NCBI GenBank assembly: GCA_036513895.1
Contig: DATBYF010000046.1
Span: forward strand, 1 to 64,000
Origin: Palsa-147 sp036513895
Lineage (GTDB): Bacteria; Acidobacteriota; Terriglobia; Acidiferrales; UBA7541
DNA: 64,000 bases
Direction: 5' to 3'
Shown: positions 35,196 through 45,885 of the stretch, piece after piece
Layout of the letters: each line of letters begins with the position of its first letter
Position numbering within the stretch: position 1 is the stretch's first letter
Made by a program: the position numbers and the translations under genes
Notes under the pieces: generated by a model
The model's input: only the letters and a program-made list of their open reading frames with translations
Told to the model about the DNA's origin: nothing
Database searches by the model: none

Positions 35196-38100
35196 TTATG
35201 ACGCTCCTGGATCTGGGCGCCGACAGGAAGGATCAAATAATCGTTCAGCCTGGCACCGTGGAGGAATTCCTCCAGAGCGAGCAGCTGAACGAGCGGCTGT
35301 TAAATTGATTCCACCGAGCAAAGGCGTTCCGTTCCAGCCTCTGCCGAAATACGAGACACGAACCCCTCCCGCAGCAGTCACGCTTCCATCGAGCGCCGCG
35401 CCATGAGGATTGAATGTAAACTGGGCCGTACCTAAGGGCGTCAGATCGGGTGCGCAAATGGTCGCTGACCGATCATTTCCGGCGATGATGCGGACCTGGC
35501 TGTTCGCTGCAGGCCGATCACTCTTCCAGTCAACGGGGGCATCATAGTTTGCGTGATTCCAAGGCCGAGGATGTTCCGTGCTTGCAGGCGACGAAGCCAG
35601 TCTCCAAAGGGCGTACAAGTCGTCCGACTTCCAGAACTCGCGGGTAGAAAGCAACGCGTCGTGCCGCATCAACCACAGTCGCAACCCTTTCATGTCTGAG
35701 AAAGATGCCGCGAGCTCGCGAGCAACCCAGACGGCACCCACACGGGATGAGAAACCCATCTGGCACAAAAAGGGCGGCGGGGATCGACGGCGCCGCGTAT
35801 GTCAGCGCGAATGCGGGACCGTCTCCCAGTTCACTTGCCCGCGCATGTCCGGTTGCGACTGCCTGCACCCGCACAGCTTCAGCGGCCCATACAAGCCGGA
35901 AAACAATCCCTTCCTGAATAAAGACTTGTGTTCGCCGCGCGTCTCGCGCTTTTCGTCCTTTTAGTATCTCGGAAAATGCGGTTCCTTTTATCCATTCCGC
36001 GAGCGCTTTCTGCCAATCGGAGGGCAGTTTTCTCACGGCGAAGAATGGCTCTTTCATAACCTCCTCGTAAAGCGCGGTCGCCGCAGCCGCTGCAGGATCA
36101 CCGTCATCCACCGCCACCGCCGCCTGAAATGTGCACAACACATCCACCAAGGCGTCGAGTTGTTCGTGAAGAAAAAGACCTGGCTTCCGGCCCAGGCCAG
36201 AATAGAAACATGCCCTTCGTTGTTCCTCGGTGCTCCTGCGCCATAACCATTGGGCGCGCGAACGCAGCAACTCGCGTTCGATTGTTCTCGTAGGCTCGTC
36301 CTCACGCGCAAGGGTGCGTTTCCCGAGCGAATTCTTGAGCGCCTCATCGAGAACGGCGGCAACATCCGAAGCGTCCGTGTCGAGCGCCTCTATCAAACTG
36401 AACAGAGCCACATCTAGATTCGCAATCTGGCCCTCAATCCCATCTTCCCCCTCATCCTCATCGTCGTCCGCCGCGCGTCCTCCCAGAGATCGCGCTGATT
36501 CAAAATGTATTCCAAAAAATCATCCGGCTTTGCGCCTAGTTTCTGCGCGAGGTGATGTCCTAGATTCCAGGTCAGCTGCGCCAACCCGCGCAGAAGCCTC
36601 TGGCCCTTTGAATCCTTGATGAGCTTCTCAAACACGGCAGGCTGCTGTGAGCGGTTAGCGCTATCAAACGTAGGCAACACTGAAATCCCATCGAGATCGA
36701 CATAGGCCCGGCCCGAGCGCCCCACGACATTCGAGAATTCGGCAGCGGAAATCGGCACCCACTGTCCGCCGTCATATCTTTTCAACGACCGGAATATGAG
36801 AACGCTACAGCCGAGATCGACGCCCTGGGCGATGGTAGGGGTGGCCACGACAACCGAAAGCCGCCGCGCGTCCAGGAGTTCTTCCACCGCATTTAAGAAG
36901 GGACGCGGGAGCGCGCCGTGATGCGTACCAACGCCAACCTCCAGCGCCCGGACTGCAGCATGTTTTTCGCCGAGCCACTCACGGCCGATAGCGCGGGCAA
37001 CTGTTAAGTGTTCTGGCTGCGGAGTCTTTATATTAGGCAGGAACCCTTGATCGCGCATGTGCCTAAATTCGCGAGCCGCCGGTTCCACCTGGCTCTTTTG
37101 CGGCGAGTAAACCAGCACCGTATGGCCGTCCCGCGCGAATGCATTTGCCGCGCAGATACAGAATTCGAGTTCATCCTTGGGAAACGGAGTTGTCCGGAGC
37201 CCTTTTGGCTCGCTCTGCTCGACAAACCGCCGCACGAAAAGCTTTTCGCCGTCCAGAAACGCAAGTCTGCCGGTATTGCTATGATTGCTCCAATCGAGCG
37301 TCGCGAGCCGCTGGCGTGTTGGACGCCACTGAACATTGACGGGCTCTCCGGGTGCGTCGCTTCGCAACCAATCGCCGAAATCCTTGAAATAAGGATCTCC
37401 CGGAGTGAACATGGCGGAGAGGCAGACAATACGTCTGCTGGCCGCATCCCCGCGTCGCAGTAACCGCTGGATTAACACTTCATAGCGAATTTCCCGGCTC
37501 CCCACGCCTATCATGTGGCCTTCATCAAATACGATGAGGCCGACGTCATTGAGCACATCGGCGTCCTGGCGCAGGGCGAAATCAAGTTTTTCCGGAGTTG
37601 CGACAACAATCGACGCACTCGCCAGCGTTTTGGTGTCCGACACGGTGGCGCCGCTCGCGCCGTACAACGACGTTACCGCTGCGCCGAGTGGAACAAATGT
37701 TCTGGCGAGCACGCGCTCAACCTGCGCCGACAAGGCCCGGAGCGGAGTGACGTAGATTATGCGTTTGTTATCCGCGAGCGTCCGCAGAATGCATAATTCG
37801 GCGATGCGGGTCTTCCCGGCGCTCGTAGGCAGCGCAATCACCAGATCGACATTCGGATCGACGGCGCGTGCGGCCGCGGCAATTTGTGACGGCCATAAAT
37901 CAATATGCGGCGGACGCCTGGCGCCGAGTAGCGCAATAAAATCCCGCCGCAGCCCTGGCCACCGGGCGGGTAGGGGTGAAACCGAACTTGAAGTTGACGG
38001 CAATCTCACAGAGAGACTCTGATCTCACAAATCACGAATCAAATGAGAAGTGAGCGCGGCAACCCACCACATCGGAATGTTCCCAATTTCTGCCGCTGAG

Positions 38101-38802
38101 GCCACGACGTTGTCGATTGCCGTGACGGCCGTGTTGAACAAGTCGCGGTTTCCGAAAAGCAATCCGGTGTCTGCCAGCCCCAGGCCCCGGTAATACGACG
38201 TTGTCAGTGCAAGGATCGCCACGTCTTCTGGCCCGAACTCATCTCCTTCGTCGAGTAAACGGGCAGCTAACGTATCGTCGCTGTGAGCTGGATCTGCATG
38301 CCACTGGATAATATGCTCGCGCAAAAGTGACAAATCTCGCCGCAGGATGTAACCCAGAGCTCTTTCCGGCGATGCGAGATTTTTCGCGAGAGCCGGAATC
38401 GGCAGCATCGAGAATGATAGCGCTGCGAATCCTGCAAGGTGAAACGCTGCTGCCGCTGACGACTAAGTGCCGTCCCTGGTCACCATTTTGAGGATCGCCG
38501 CGCCGAACTGCAGACTCAATCGCTTCCGCCGCGACGCGGAACGGTTCATCAGTGCCAAAGCGCTGATTGGGCTCGCGATTTCTGTTCGCATCACGAAGAT
38601 CAAGGGCGAGGGCAAGAATGCCGTAGCCGAAATCCAACAGGTCGGGCGTCAGGCTTGTCGAAAAATCCTGCGCCCCCTCAGGCACAACGCCGTCACGCCA
38701 GACCATTCCTCGCGCCAACCCTCGTGCTAGCAGCCGCCCGTGCGTGTGCGGATCAACCAGCGCAGCCAGCGCCTCATTAATTGCTTCAGGATTTTGAGCC
38801 AT
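35196..38802 (-). pseudogene. HamB-like Ski2-family helicase of a decayed Hachiman-type system
   Basis: Reads MAQNPEAINEALAALVDPH from 38802. The frame is broken at four places: an indel near 38446-38457, TGA at 38025-38027 (TGG to TGA would give HLIRDLWDQSL), an indel near 36462-36476, and an indel near 35745-35752. Between breaks the helicase is well preserved: motif I ALPTSAGKTRIAEL, Ia VTPLRALSAQVE, II VIFDEGHM, III LSAMF, then ATPTIAQGVDLG and VVGRSGRAYVD. Reassembled it is roughly 1,170 aa, in the HamB size range. Hachiman's HamB partners a DUF1837 nuclease, which is exactly the upstream gene. Confidence 0.7.
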
Positions 38803-39536
38803 GTTTTCCGTACACCGCCGCCACGAAAGCGCCGTGATCGTCAATCACAATGGCAGTGCTTTCGCGCTTGATTCCGGTATGCTTGGATTTTGGGCCCGCA
38901 GACAGAAGTTTCGACGGATCGTTGCCGGCGAGCGCAAAAATCAAATGGCTTACATTCTTCAAGGAGATTGTCCCCCCCACTCTGCAGATCCTGGAAGACC
39001 TTTGCTTCCGCGTCCCGCTTTTCTTCATATAGCCTTTTCGTGATGAACGCGAGCGTCGAAGGGTTTGGCCTTCCGTCATGAAGGTCCAGCGAAGCTGCCG
39101 CTTCCTCGACCGTTGATTTTCCGAAGCTAGCCCGGCTCTTGCACTCTCCCTTCATCACGCGAACGGCTTTGCCTTTCGTATCAACTCCGATGACATCGTT
39201 TCCGTGCATCGCCGTCTCACGGTCGCTTTTCCACCGGAGCTTTTTGATCGGGACTACAAAGGGAGTCTCTGAATTGAGGTATTCCGTTGCCAGCAGCTCG
39301 CCAAGATCGCCCGATCGTGGGCGTTTGTTCGTCGGCAGGCTGTTGGCAATGATTGCGGCCGATTTCGTGTGACCGCCTGCCTTCGCAATCGTTTCTTCTC
39401 CTACAAAATGGTCGAGGATCAATTTCTTAAGGGCAGCCAAGCCAAGGGAACGTGCACCGGGCCGCTCGGTGTACAAACTCACACCCGCCTGCGGCTTAGC
39501 TGCCTTGAGCCATTTCGAAAATAAATCGCCACGCAC
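38786..39536 (-). pseudogene. HamA-like (DUF1837) nuclease of the Hachiman-type pair, frameshifted
   Basis: GTG at 39534-39536 is preceded by AAGGA. The frame shows DUF1837 hallmarks: RSGDLGELLATEYL, VPIKKLRWKSDRETAMHGNDVIG and GECKSRASFGKSTVEEAAAS, where the E-C-K looks like the ExK of a PD-(D/E)xK nuclease. It exits at 38841 with an unnatural Arg/Cys-rich tail; from about 38950 the proper continuation (FALAGNDPSKLLSAGPKSK, VIDDHGAFVAAVY) is found one frame over and ends at 38786. The restored gene overlaps the HamB-like start by 17 nt, consistent with a two-gene operon. In Hachiman, HamA is a DNase activated by HamB. Confidence 0.7.
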
Positions 39537-39797
39537 AGAAGTCCTTCTTATAGAACGACAATCTTGGTTACTTTAATAATGGCCCGGAAGAATTGATAGT
39601 TATACGCTAGATCGAGATACTTTCAGAGTCAACTTAACGAGTGTGTTTATACCCAAGGCAAAATTTAACCGGCAACCGCGGTTCTCGGCTGCGGCGGCAA
39701 GCGTGATCCCGGCCGCCGGTAGTTGGCAGATCGGCGCCGAATCGATCCCGCGAGCCCTGAAACAAGACGTGACTTGTTACGGACCTAGCCGGAAAGC

Positions 39798-41039
39798 CTA
39801 ATCGCCATCCGTCCCAGTTTTCTTCGTGGCGTTCGGCTTCAGAATTTCGTCTCCGACGTTTGCGAACTTCGCAAACGGAGAGTGAGCCTTTTGCTGGGTT
39901 TCGGGTTTCTCGAGTCTGACTTTGGCTGCGTAGCGGAGGATGGTAACCAAAGATTTGTGGCCGACCCACGCCATTACGTCCTGGGGCGAATTCCCCTCAC
40001 GAAGCCACCGGGTAATGGCCGTGCTGCGAAATTTATGATCGTCCACACGGATGTCCGTCAAACCCGCTCGCTTTGCTACACGCTTCACGATGCGCAGCAG
40101 ATGGCAATTGACACCGCCCATCGAAGCCGGGAACACAAGATCGGTGCGCTTTGCGTGACGTGCCTTCATGCGGTGTTCGAGCTTCTGATTGAGCCATGCC
40201 GGCACGGTCAGATAGCGATAGGAGGTCTGCGTCTTGGCATCCCATTCCGCACCTTCACCCTCCTCTTTCATTTCCACACGCCAAATGTTCGTAGCGAAGT
40301 TGATGTCGGCGTAGGTGAAGTTCGCCACTTCGCCGGAGCGAAATCCCGAGCAGAGGAATGAACTGAGGAGGAGCCGTTCCTCGTCGTCGGCCGTATCGAG
40401 CAGTTTCGTAATTTCCTCGTCCGTGTATTCCTCGGGGTCGCGCTCCGGCTTCGGCGGCCAATCACGCTTCAGCACGCCGTGTTCGATCTTTGCCCACTTG
40501 AGAAAGATCATCGCGTTCAAAAAGTTGTTGTGGACGGAACGCTTGCCGAGTCCCTTGCCCTTGAGGAAAATCTTGAAGTTCAGCATGTCCTTGCGGTCCA
40601 CGGTTTCTATGGTCGCCTTTCTGCAGAACTGGAGAAAATACTCCGTGGACCTCGTATAGGCGAGGTAGGTCTTATGTTTCTTATTCGCCTCGGTTTCGTT
40701 GCGGAATTCTTCGACAGCACCAGCGAGCGTGCGCCTGGGCGTGATCGATACAATGTTCGGGCTCTGTACCGGAGCCGTTCCGCGCAGACGCTCGAACTCC
40801 TCGGCGTCGAGCCGGGCATTCCGCTGGCGTTGTGCTTCCAACGCGTCGGCACCTACGAGAATCCACTGCTTCTTGTGATAAAGGTAGTAGGCGCCTTCGG
40901 AATGTTCTTCTTCCTTGCCGCCGAAGATGCACCGGTTGGGCTTGATTTTTCCGTTCGAATAGAAGGCAGCCCGGCAGTAGCGCCAAGAGCCATTCTTGAG
41001 CTTGACGTACCTGTAGATCGTGAATTTGGACTGAGCCAT
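39798..41039 (-). CDS. Phage-type tyrosine integrase at tRNA-Ser
   Basis: 413 aa. N-terminal arm-binding and SAM-like core domain (YTRSTEYFLQFCRKATI) followed by a full tyrosine recombinase catalytic set: Arg in CSGFRSGEVANF, HxxR in VDDHKFRSTAITRWL, His in WVGHKSLVTI and nucleophile Tyr in LRYAAKV. The gene is intact and its promoter end faces the tRNA-Ser gene, whose 3' end (41136) is 97 bp from the integrase start. This is the classical arrangement for an island inserted into a tRNA 3' end. The opposite attachment copy was not found by eye. Confidence 0.92.
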   Translation of the reverse strand: MAQSKFTIYRYVKLKNGSWRYCRAAFYSNGKIKPNRCIFGGKEEEHSEGAYYLYHKKQWILVGADALEAQRQRNARLDAEEFERLRGTAPVQSPNIVSITPRRTLAGAVEEFRNETEANKKHKTYLAYTRSTEYFLQFCRKATIETVDRKDMLNFKIFLKGKGLGKRSVHNNFLNAMIFLKWAKIEHGVLKRDWPPKPERDPEEYTDEEITKLLDTADDEERLLLSSFLCSGFRSGEVANFTYADINFATNIWRVEMKEEGEGAEWDAKTQTSYRYLTVPAWLNQKLEHRMKARHAKRTDLVFPASMGGVNCHLLRIVKRVAKRAGLTDIRVDDHKFRSTAITRWLREGNSPQDVMAWVGHKSLVTILRYAAKVRLEKPETQQKAHSPFAKFANVGDEILKPNATKKTGTDGD

Positions 41040-41135
41040 AAGAATCTCCTAGCAATCAGTACTGGAAAGCAGACCAGTCGGAGATTTCTTAGGAAAAGAT
41101 TTTAGGAAGGCTCTATCCCACTGATTCTAAATCGA

Positions 41136-41225
<90 letters not shown>

Positions 41226-41365
41226 GTTTGATTGGAAGAACGTTAGCAGCGTAACAAAACAATGATGGAGCGGCAAACGAGTCGCGCACTTGATTGCGAC
41301 CCCGTTTGGAACGTCGATTGCGAAGTTAATTGCCCGTTCGACCGCGAAGTCGGTCGTGATGGAGA

Positions 41366-43720
41366 TTACTCGGGGGCTTGCACAAAACCCGCGGTAAGAA
41401 CTGCGTCAAGCTCGGAAACAACTAAATCCGCATCCACTTTTGAAAATACAATTGGGGGCTTGATCTTTAACACGTTGTGAAAAGGACCGTCGGTGCTCAT
41501 AAGAACGCCGCGCGCTTTCATTTGCTCAATTATGGCAGAGGCTTCCGAATCGGCGGGTTCAAGAGTTTGACGATCACGCACGAGCTCGACGCCGATGAAA
41601 AGCCCGAGCCCGCGAACATCGCCGATCAAGGGATGTTTGTCTCCAAGATAGCGCAGTCGCTCCATAAAATATTGTCCAACATCGCGCGCATTTTCTTGCA
41701 GCTCTTCGTCTCGAATTACCTCGAGAACCGCGAGACCCACGGCGCACGAAACAGGATTGCCGCCAAAAGTATTGAAGTATTCCATTCCGTTCGCGAACGA
41801 CTTCGCGATCTCCGGCGTCGTCACCACTGCACCGAGCGGATGGCCATTGCCGATCGGTTTGCCCAAGGTGACGATATCGGGCGCCACGCCCTGAGACTCG
41901 AACATCCAGAAGTGCTCGCCCGCGCGGCCAAATCCGGTCTGAACTTCATCGGCGACGCATACGCCGCCAGCTTCGCGTACAACAGCATAAGCATCACGCA
42001 AATATCCCTGCGGCAAAATAATTTGCCCGCCGCACGAAATAGCTGACTCGCAGAAGAATGCGGCGAGTCCGCGACTGCTCCTTGCTGCATCCGCTACGTG
42101 ACGCGCATAGTGCGAACCCGCATCAGAATCCCGATAGGCGCCGCGATATACGTCGGGCATCGGAACTTTGTGGACGTGCGGCGCGGGTCCACGGCCTCCG
42201 GGCCCATCAAATTTGTAAGGGCTAATTCCGATTAGAGCGGTCGTGTTGCCGTGATAGGCGGCATCTTCGACGATCACTTCTTCGCGGCCGGTGTGCGCCC
42301 GCGCCAGACGCAGCGCCAGTTCATTTGCTTCGCTGCCGCTGCAGACGAGGTACACGACGCGCAGCGGTTCCGGGAACGTCGCCGTCAAACGCTCGGCGTA
42401 CTCGACCATCAGTTCATTCAAATAGCGTGTATTGGTGTTCAGCAGCTCCATCTGTTCCGCGGCGGCCCGCACCACACGCGGATGGCTATGCCCAACGTGA
42501 GCGACGTTATTCACGCAATCAAGATAGCGGCGGCCATCAGCGTCGTAGAGATATTGCCGGGAACCGCAAACGATATGCAGCGGCGACTTATACGAAACGC
42601 TGAGCGACGGCCCAACGAATTTTCTGCGCGCGTCGAGCAATCGCTCGCGCGTTGGACGGGCGCGAGTGAAAACTTCTTTCGAAAGAGGCATGCCGCACGC
42701 GAACCGGAACACCTTACAAGGCCATTCTGGCGGCACGCCGGAGAGTTTCTCGAGAAGCGCCCAGACAGGCGCATTCGAGATCATGAGGTAATCGTTTCCA
42801 GGAATCTCGCGGGCCTGATGTGCCGCGTAACAAACGCTACAGCACAGCCGCGCCGTAACGAGCGCGAATAGCGAATCAACCTCATCTTCCGTGAGCGGAT
42901 AAACTTCGTGATACGCCGCCACCACTTGCGCCGCCGTGTCAATCGGATCGGATTTATCAAGCATCGCGTAAGCGAGAGCGACGGCCAATTCGCATATGGT
43001 AGCCGTGTGAACCACGTCGCCGTAATCCAATATCGCCACAACACGCGTGTCGGAGCGCTCATTCGACGAGCCGGGTTCGTCTACGAGCACGTTATAGTCG
43101 TTCGCATCGTTGTGAATGATGCTCGTGCGCAATCTGCTCCAGTCAATCGCGTCCCATTCCCCGAGAAAATGTTCGACAAGACTTCGCCGCGAATCCGGGA
43201 GCAACGGCAGATATTTGCGCGCATCGGAAGCGCGGCGAATATCCCAATAAAAGTGACGATGAGCGGCGGAGTGTTCGAATCCGGTAAGCGCCGCGTCCAT
43301 CTGAGCGAGAGCGCGCCCGAGAGATCGCAGCAGTTTGCGACTGTGCGGCCTAACCGCGGCAAGACAAATGCCCTCGATCCAGGTCAGCAGCCGTGCATAA
43401 TGCGGCCGCCCATCTGCCGAATCGAACACCGGAATTTCGACTCCTGACTTGCTGGCAATTATTCGAGGAAAATCGAGATCAACGCGCGCTTCTGACAAAA
43501 ATCGCATCATGCTGTTCTGCATTTCGAGGAATTCGAGCGATTCCTGGCTGTTGGCGACCTTGAGTACGAATTGCTGTCCGCGCGAATCCCGCAAATGACA
43601 ATTCTGGTCGCGCTCGCTAGGCAGAGGAGCTGCAGTAACCGCCAATCCATACAGCTCGGCGGCGATTCTCACAGCTTCGTCCTGCGAAAGCCGTGGCGCC
43701 GATTGTACGGTTGACGACAT
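41366..43720 (-). CDS. Class III aminotransferase fused to an APH-type phosphotransferase
   Basis: 784 aa. N-terminal third is an aminoglycoside/homoserine-kinase-like phosphotransferase (LLTWIEGICLAAVRPH, SIIHNDANDYNVLVDEP with the Brenner-type HxDxxxxN, and ILDYGD). The C-terminal two thirds is a class III PLP aminotransferase (CSGSEANELALRLARAHTG, VADEVQTGFGR and the Schiff-base Lys in TLGKPIGNGHPLGA). Related fusions often carry an extra M23 peptidase-like domain between the two; this one does not. Substrate unknown: ethanolamine-phosphate-lyase-like or amino-alcohol chemistry is plausible. Together with the following permease it is part of the conserved flank. Confidence 0.88.
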   Translation of the reverse strand: MSSTVQSAPRLSQDEAVRIAAELYGLAVTAAPLPSERDQNCHLRDSRGQQFVLKVANSQESLEFLEMQNSMMRFLSEARVDLDFPRIIASKSGVEIPVFDSADGRPHYARLLTWIEGICLAAVRPHSRKLLRSLGRALAQMDAALTGFEHSAAHRHFYWDIRRASDARKYLPLLPDSRRSLVEHFLGEWDAIDWSRLRTSIIHNDANDYNVLVDEPGSSNERSDTRVVAILDYGDVVHTATICELAVALAYAMLDKSDPIDTAAQVVAAYHEVYPLTEDEVDSLFALVTARLCCSVCYAAHQAREIPGNDYLMISNAPVWALLEKLSGVPPEWPCKVFRFACGMPLSKEVFTRARPTRERLLDARRKFVGPSLSVSYKSPLHIVCGSRQYLYDADGRRYLDCVNNVAHVGHSHPRVVRAAAEQMELLNTNTRYLNELMVEYAERLTATFPEPLRVVYLVCSGSEANELALRLARAHTGREEVIVEDAAYHGNTTALIGISPYKFDGPGGRGPAPHVHKVPMPDVYRGAYRDSDAGSHYARHVADAARSSRGLAAFFCESAISCGGQIILPQGYLRDAYAVVREAGGVCVADEVQTGFGRAGEHFWMFESQGVAPDIVTLGKPIGNGHPLGAVVTTPEIAKSFANGMEYFNTFGGNPVSCAVGLAVLEVIRDEELQENARDVGQYFMERLRYLGDKHPLIGDVRGLGLFIGVELVRDRQTLEPADSEASAIIEQMKARGVLMSTDGPFHNVLKIKPPIVFSKVDADLVVSELDAVLTAGFVQAPE

Positions 43721-43830
43721 GACGGCTCTATCCTACACGAACACACGGAAGCCTTCCGAAAGGGCGGCTAAGTGCGATGGCAGGCATGCAACCCGAATCC
43801 GCGTGCCGAGTGCGCTTCGCTTTTGCGGAA

Positions 43831-44751
43831 TCAAACATCAGGCTGCGGTGCGGGCACTGTGTTCCGGTCAAGGTAGGCCGAACGAAGCATCATCGCGGCG
43901 GTGTAAAGCACAACGACCACGACTAACCAGCGAATGGCGCTAAGTGGCAAAGACTTGACAAGAAACGCAGCGAGAAGCACTGCGGGTATCCCGCCAAGCG
44001 CCAGCCCGATCGAGGCGTTCCTCTGATAGCGTCGCGTGCGCAGAAACTGAGCGCTGCCCACGGGCATTAGAAAAGCGCAGGATCCCATCATGATCGGAAA
44101 TGCCGCTCTCGGGCTCATTCCGAGGAAACTGACGAGGATCATACACGGCGCGTAGAGACCGATCCCCAGAGTCATCAGCGCACCGAGGATAAAGTTCCCG
44201 ATCGTGCCGACGACCAGCTTGGCGCCTGTGAGCCCTTCTGCGTCGCTTCCAATCGGGAAAAGATTGAGCTGAGACGCCAGCATCAGCGCGGCTGCGCCGA
44301 TGAGGCAGAGACCCAGGCCGATCCGCACTTTGTGCTGCGGCCATTTCGAGACGATTCCTGCGCCGATCCATGCTCCTGCCACGGACGCGGCGATTAAACA
44401 AGCGAGGGTGCGGCCGTCAACTTTGATGATGGAGATAAATATGCAGGCTTGCACGACGGTCGGTAATGTGTGGCCTACGTTCAACGTCCCCGGAATCAAG
44501 CCATCGGGGACAATCTTGAACAGCTTGAACATCGAGCTTGTGGTTGCGAATGAACCGATACCGAGCGTATCGAAGAAATTGCTTACAAACCCGATGATCA
44601 ATTCCGCCAGCGTCGTTCGGTTAGTCGTCCGGTCAGTCGATTGCCCTTCTGCGACGCCGTGATTCTTGCTGGCAGTCCGCCCCGCCGCAAACCAGATGAT
44701 CAGATACCCAATCGTGAATATCGCGAGCGCGATCAGCAAAGCCGTTTTCAT
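43831..44751 (-). CDS. TauE/SafE-family (TSUP) membrane permease
   Basis: 306-aa integral membrane protein with about eight hydrophobic helices and the TSUP signature start LAELIIGFVSNFFDTLGIGSFATTS (quoted here in parts: LAELIIGF, FFDTLGIGSF). A second inner repeat shows FILGALMTLGIGLYAP and MILVSFLGMSPRAAFPIMMG. TSUP proteins export or import sulfite, sulfoacetate or similar anions; the specific substrate cannot be read from the sequence. The downstream neighbour (aminotransferase-kinase fusion) does not suggest one. Confidence 0.86.
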   Translation of the reverse strand: MKTALLIALAIFTIGYLIIWFAAGRTASKNHGVAEGQSTDRTTNRTTLAELIIGFVSNFFDTLGIGSFATTSSMFKLFKIVPDGLIPGTLNVGHTLPTVVQACIFISIIKVDGRTLACLIAASVAGAWIGAGIVSKWPQHKVRIGLGLCLIGAAALMLASQLNLFPIGSDAEGLTGAKLVVGTIGNFILGALMTLGIGLYAPCMILVSFLGMSPRAAFPIMMGSCAFLMPVGSAQFLRTRRYQRNASIGLALGGIPAVLLAAFLVKSLPLSAIRWLVVVVVLYTAAMMLRSAYLDRNTVPAPQPDV

Positions 44752-45007
44752 AGTGCCTCGGATCTCCCAAACATTAGGCGATTACCTACCAGCTTGCCAG
44801 ACAATGTTGCCCCCGTCGGCACCCTGTGCGCCAAGGGTCACGGCACGAACGCGAATTCGGATGTGAAACAAGCCCTCAACGCGTGTACCTTCGCCAGCTT
44901 GAATCAGTTTAAGAAAATAGACGAACGAATTGCGCCTTCGAGCGGCCCGTAATATCATTTGAACTGACCAGAAAAAAATCGAGAGTGCTTATTCGTTTTT
45001 CTTCTGC

Positions 45008-45082
45008 TCCGGGGTGGTGCAATTGGTAGCACATGGGCCTTTGGAGCCTAGAATCCTGGTTCGAGTCCAGGCCCCGGAGCCA
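45008..45082 (+). tRNA. tRNA-Gln(TTG)
   Basis: 75 nt with encoded CCA (45080-45082). Acceptor TCCGGGG/CCCCGGA, anticodon stem TGGGC/GCCTA with loop CTTTGGA (anticodon TTG), D-loop AATTGGTA and T-loop TTCGAGT. Standard 7/5 class I cloverleaf. Confidence 0.96.
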
Positions 45083-45183
45083 AATCTAATCGCCTTCGCC
45101 CGCGCGAGCTCGCCCACCGATTCTTGACGTTTGCCTCGAAAGACTTGCGCGGTGATGCCGAACAAAATAGTCTTGGCATCGCC

Positions 45184-45885
45184 ATGAACCCGGAATTCCT
45201 GTTGCTCGGCGTTATCTGGTACATCGTCTTCTTATTTTCGACGACGTGCCACGAAGGAGCGCACGCGCTCGCCGCAAAAATTGGCGGAGATCCGACTGCG
45301 TTTCACGGCGGCCAGGTTTCGCTGAATCCATGGCCCCACATTCAGCGCGAGCCGATTGGCATGGTGGTCGTGCCAATTCTCTCCTACATAATGGCTCACT
45401 GGATGATCGGGTGGGCCAGCACGCCTTACGATCCATCTTGGCAGCAGCGCTACCCTCGGCGCGCGGCTTGGATGGCGCTGGCTGGCCCTGCCGCGAATTT
45501 TTCGCTGATGATTATCGCGGGAGTGGCCATTCGTGCTGGAATTTTTTTCCGAATGCTGGAGCCGCCGTCGAGCGCGAGCTTTACTCACATTGTCGAAGCA
45601 ACATCACCGGGAATCGCCGGGCTTGTAGCCACTTTCCTGAGCGTGCTCTTTGTGCTCAACCTATTGCTGGGGACGTTCAACCTGCTTCCCTTCCCCCCGC
45701 TTGATGGAAGCAACGCGATTACGTTATTGATGAGCGATGAAGTCGCGCTGAAGTTCGTGAACTTTACCCGCCAAGGTTTCGGGATTCTCGGCTTGTTCAT
45801 CGCCTGGTACCTGTTCGGGAAAGTCTTCGACCGCGTGTTCGTGCTCGCGTTAAACGTGCTCTATCCCGGCTCTGGTTACGGATGA
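45184..45885 (+). CDS. Site-2 protease-family (M50-like) membrane metalloprotease
   Basis: 233 aa. Zinc-binding HExxH variant in TTCHEGAHALAAKIGG, later membrane helices, AALAGPAANF-type motif (seen as MALAGPAANFSLMI) and the distal NLLPFPPLDGSN, the third metal ligand. This compact four- to five-helix form is the small S2P/rhomboid-neighbour type, which cleaves transmembrane substrates within the membrane. The ATG at 45184 is preferred over TTG 45124, because the segment before it looks non-coding. Confidence 0.85.
   Translation: MNPEFLLLGVIWYIVFLFSTTCHEGAHALAAKIGGDPTAFHGGQVSLNPWPHIQREPIGMVVVPILSYIMAHWMIGWASTPYDPSWQQRYPRRAAWMALAGPAANFSLMIIAGVAIRAGIFFRMLEPPSSASFTHIVEATSPGIAGLVATFLSVLFVLNLLLGTFNLLPFPPLDGSNAITLLMSDEVALKFVNFTRQGFGILGLFIAWYLFGKVFDRVFVLALNVLYPGSGYG

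Noticed and set aside
34820..35308. Plus-strand open frame with a protein-like C-terminus (NAMEIMTLLDLGAD)
   Set aside because: It is antisense to the last part of the helicase remnant, which explains its protein-like look.
38025..38027. Reassignment of TGA to tryptophan as an explanation for the helicase stop
   Set aside because: Many other genes in the window end at TGA in the normal way, and the same gene also has frameshifts, so recoding is not needed.
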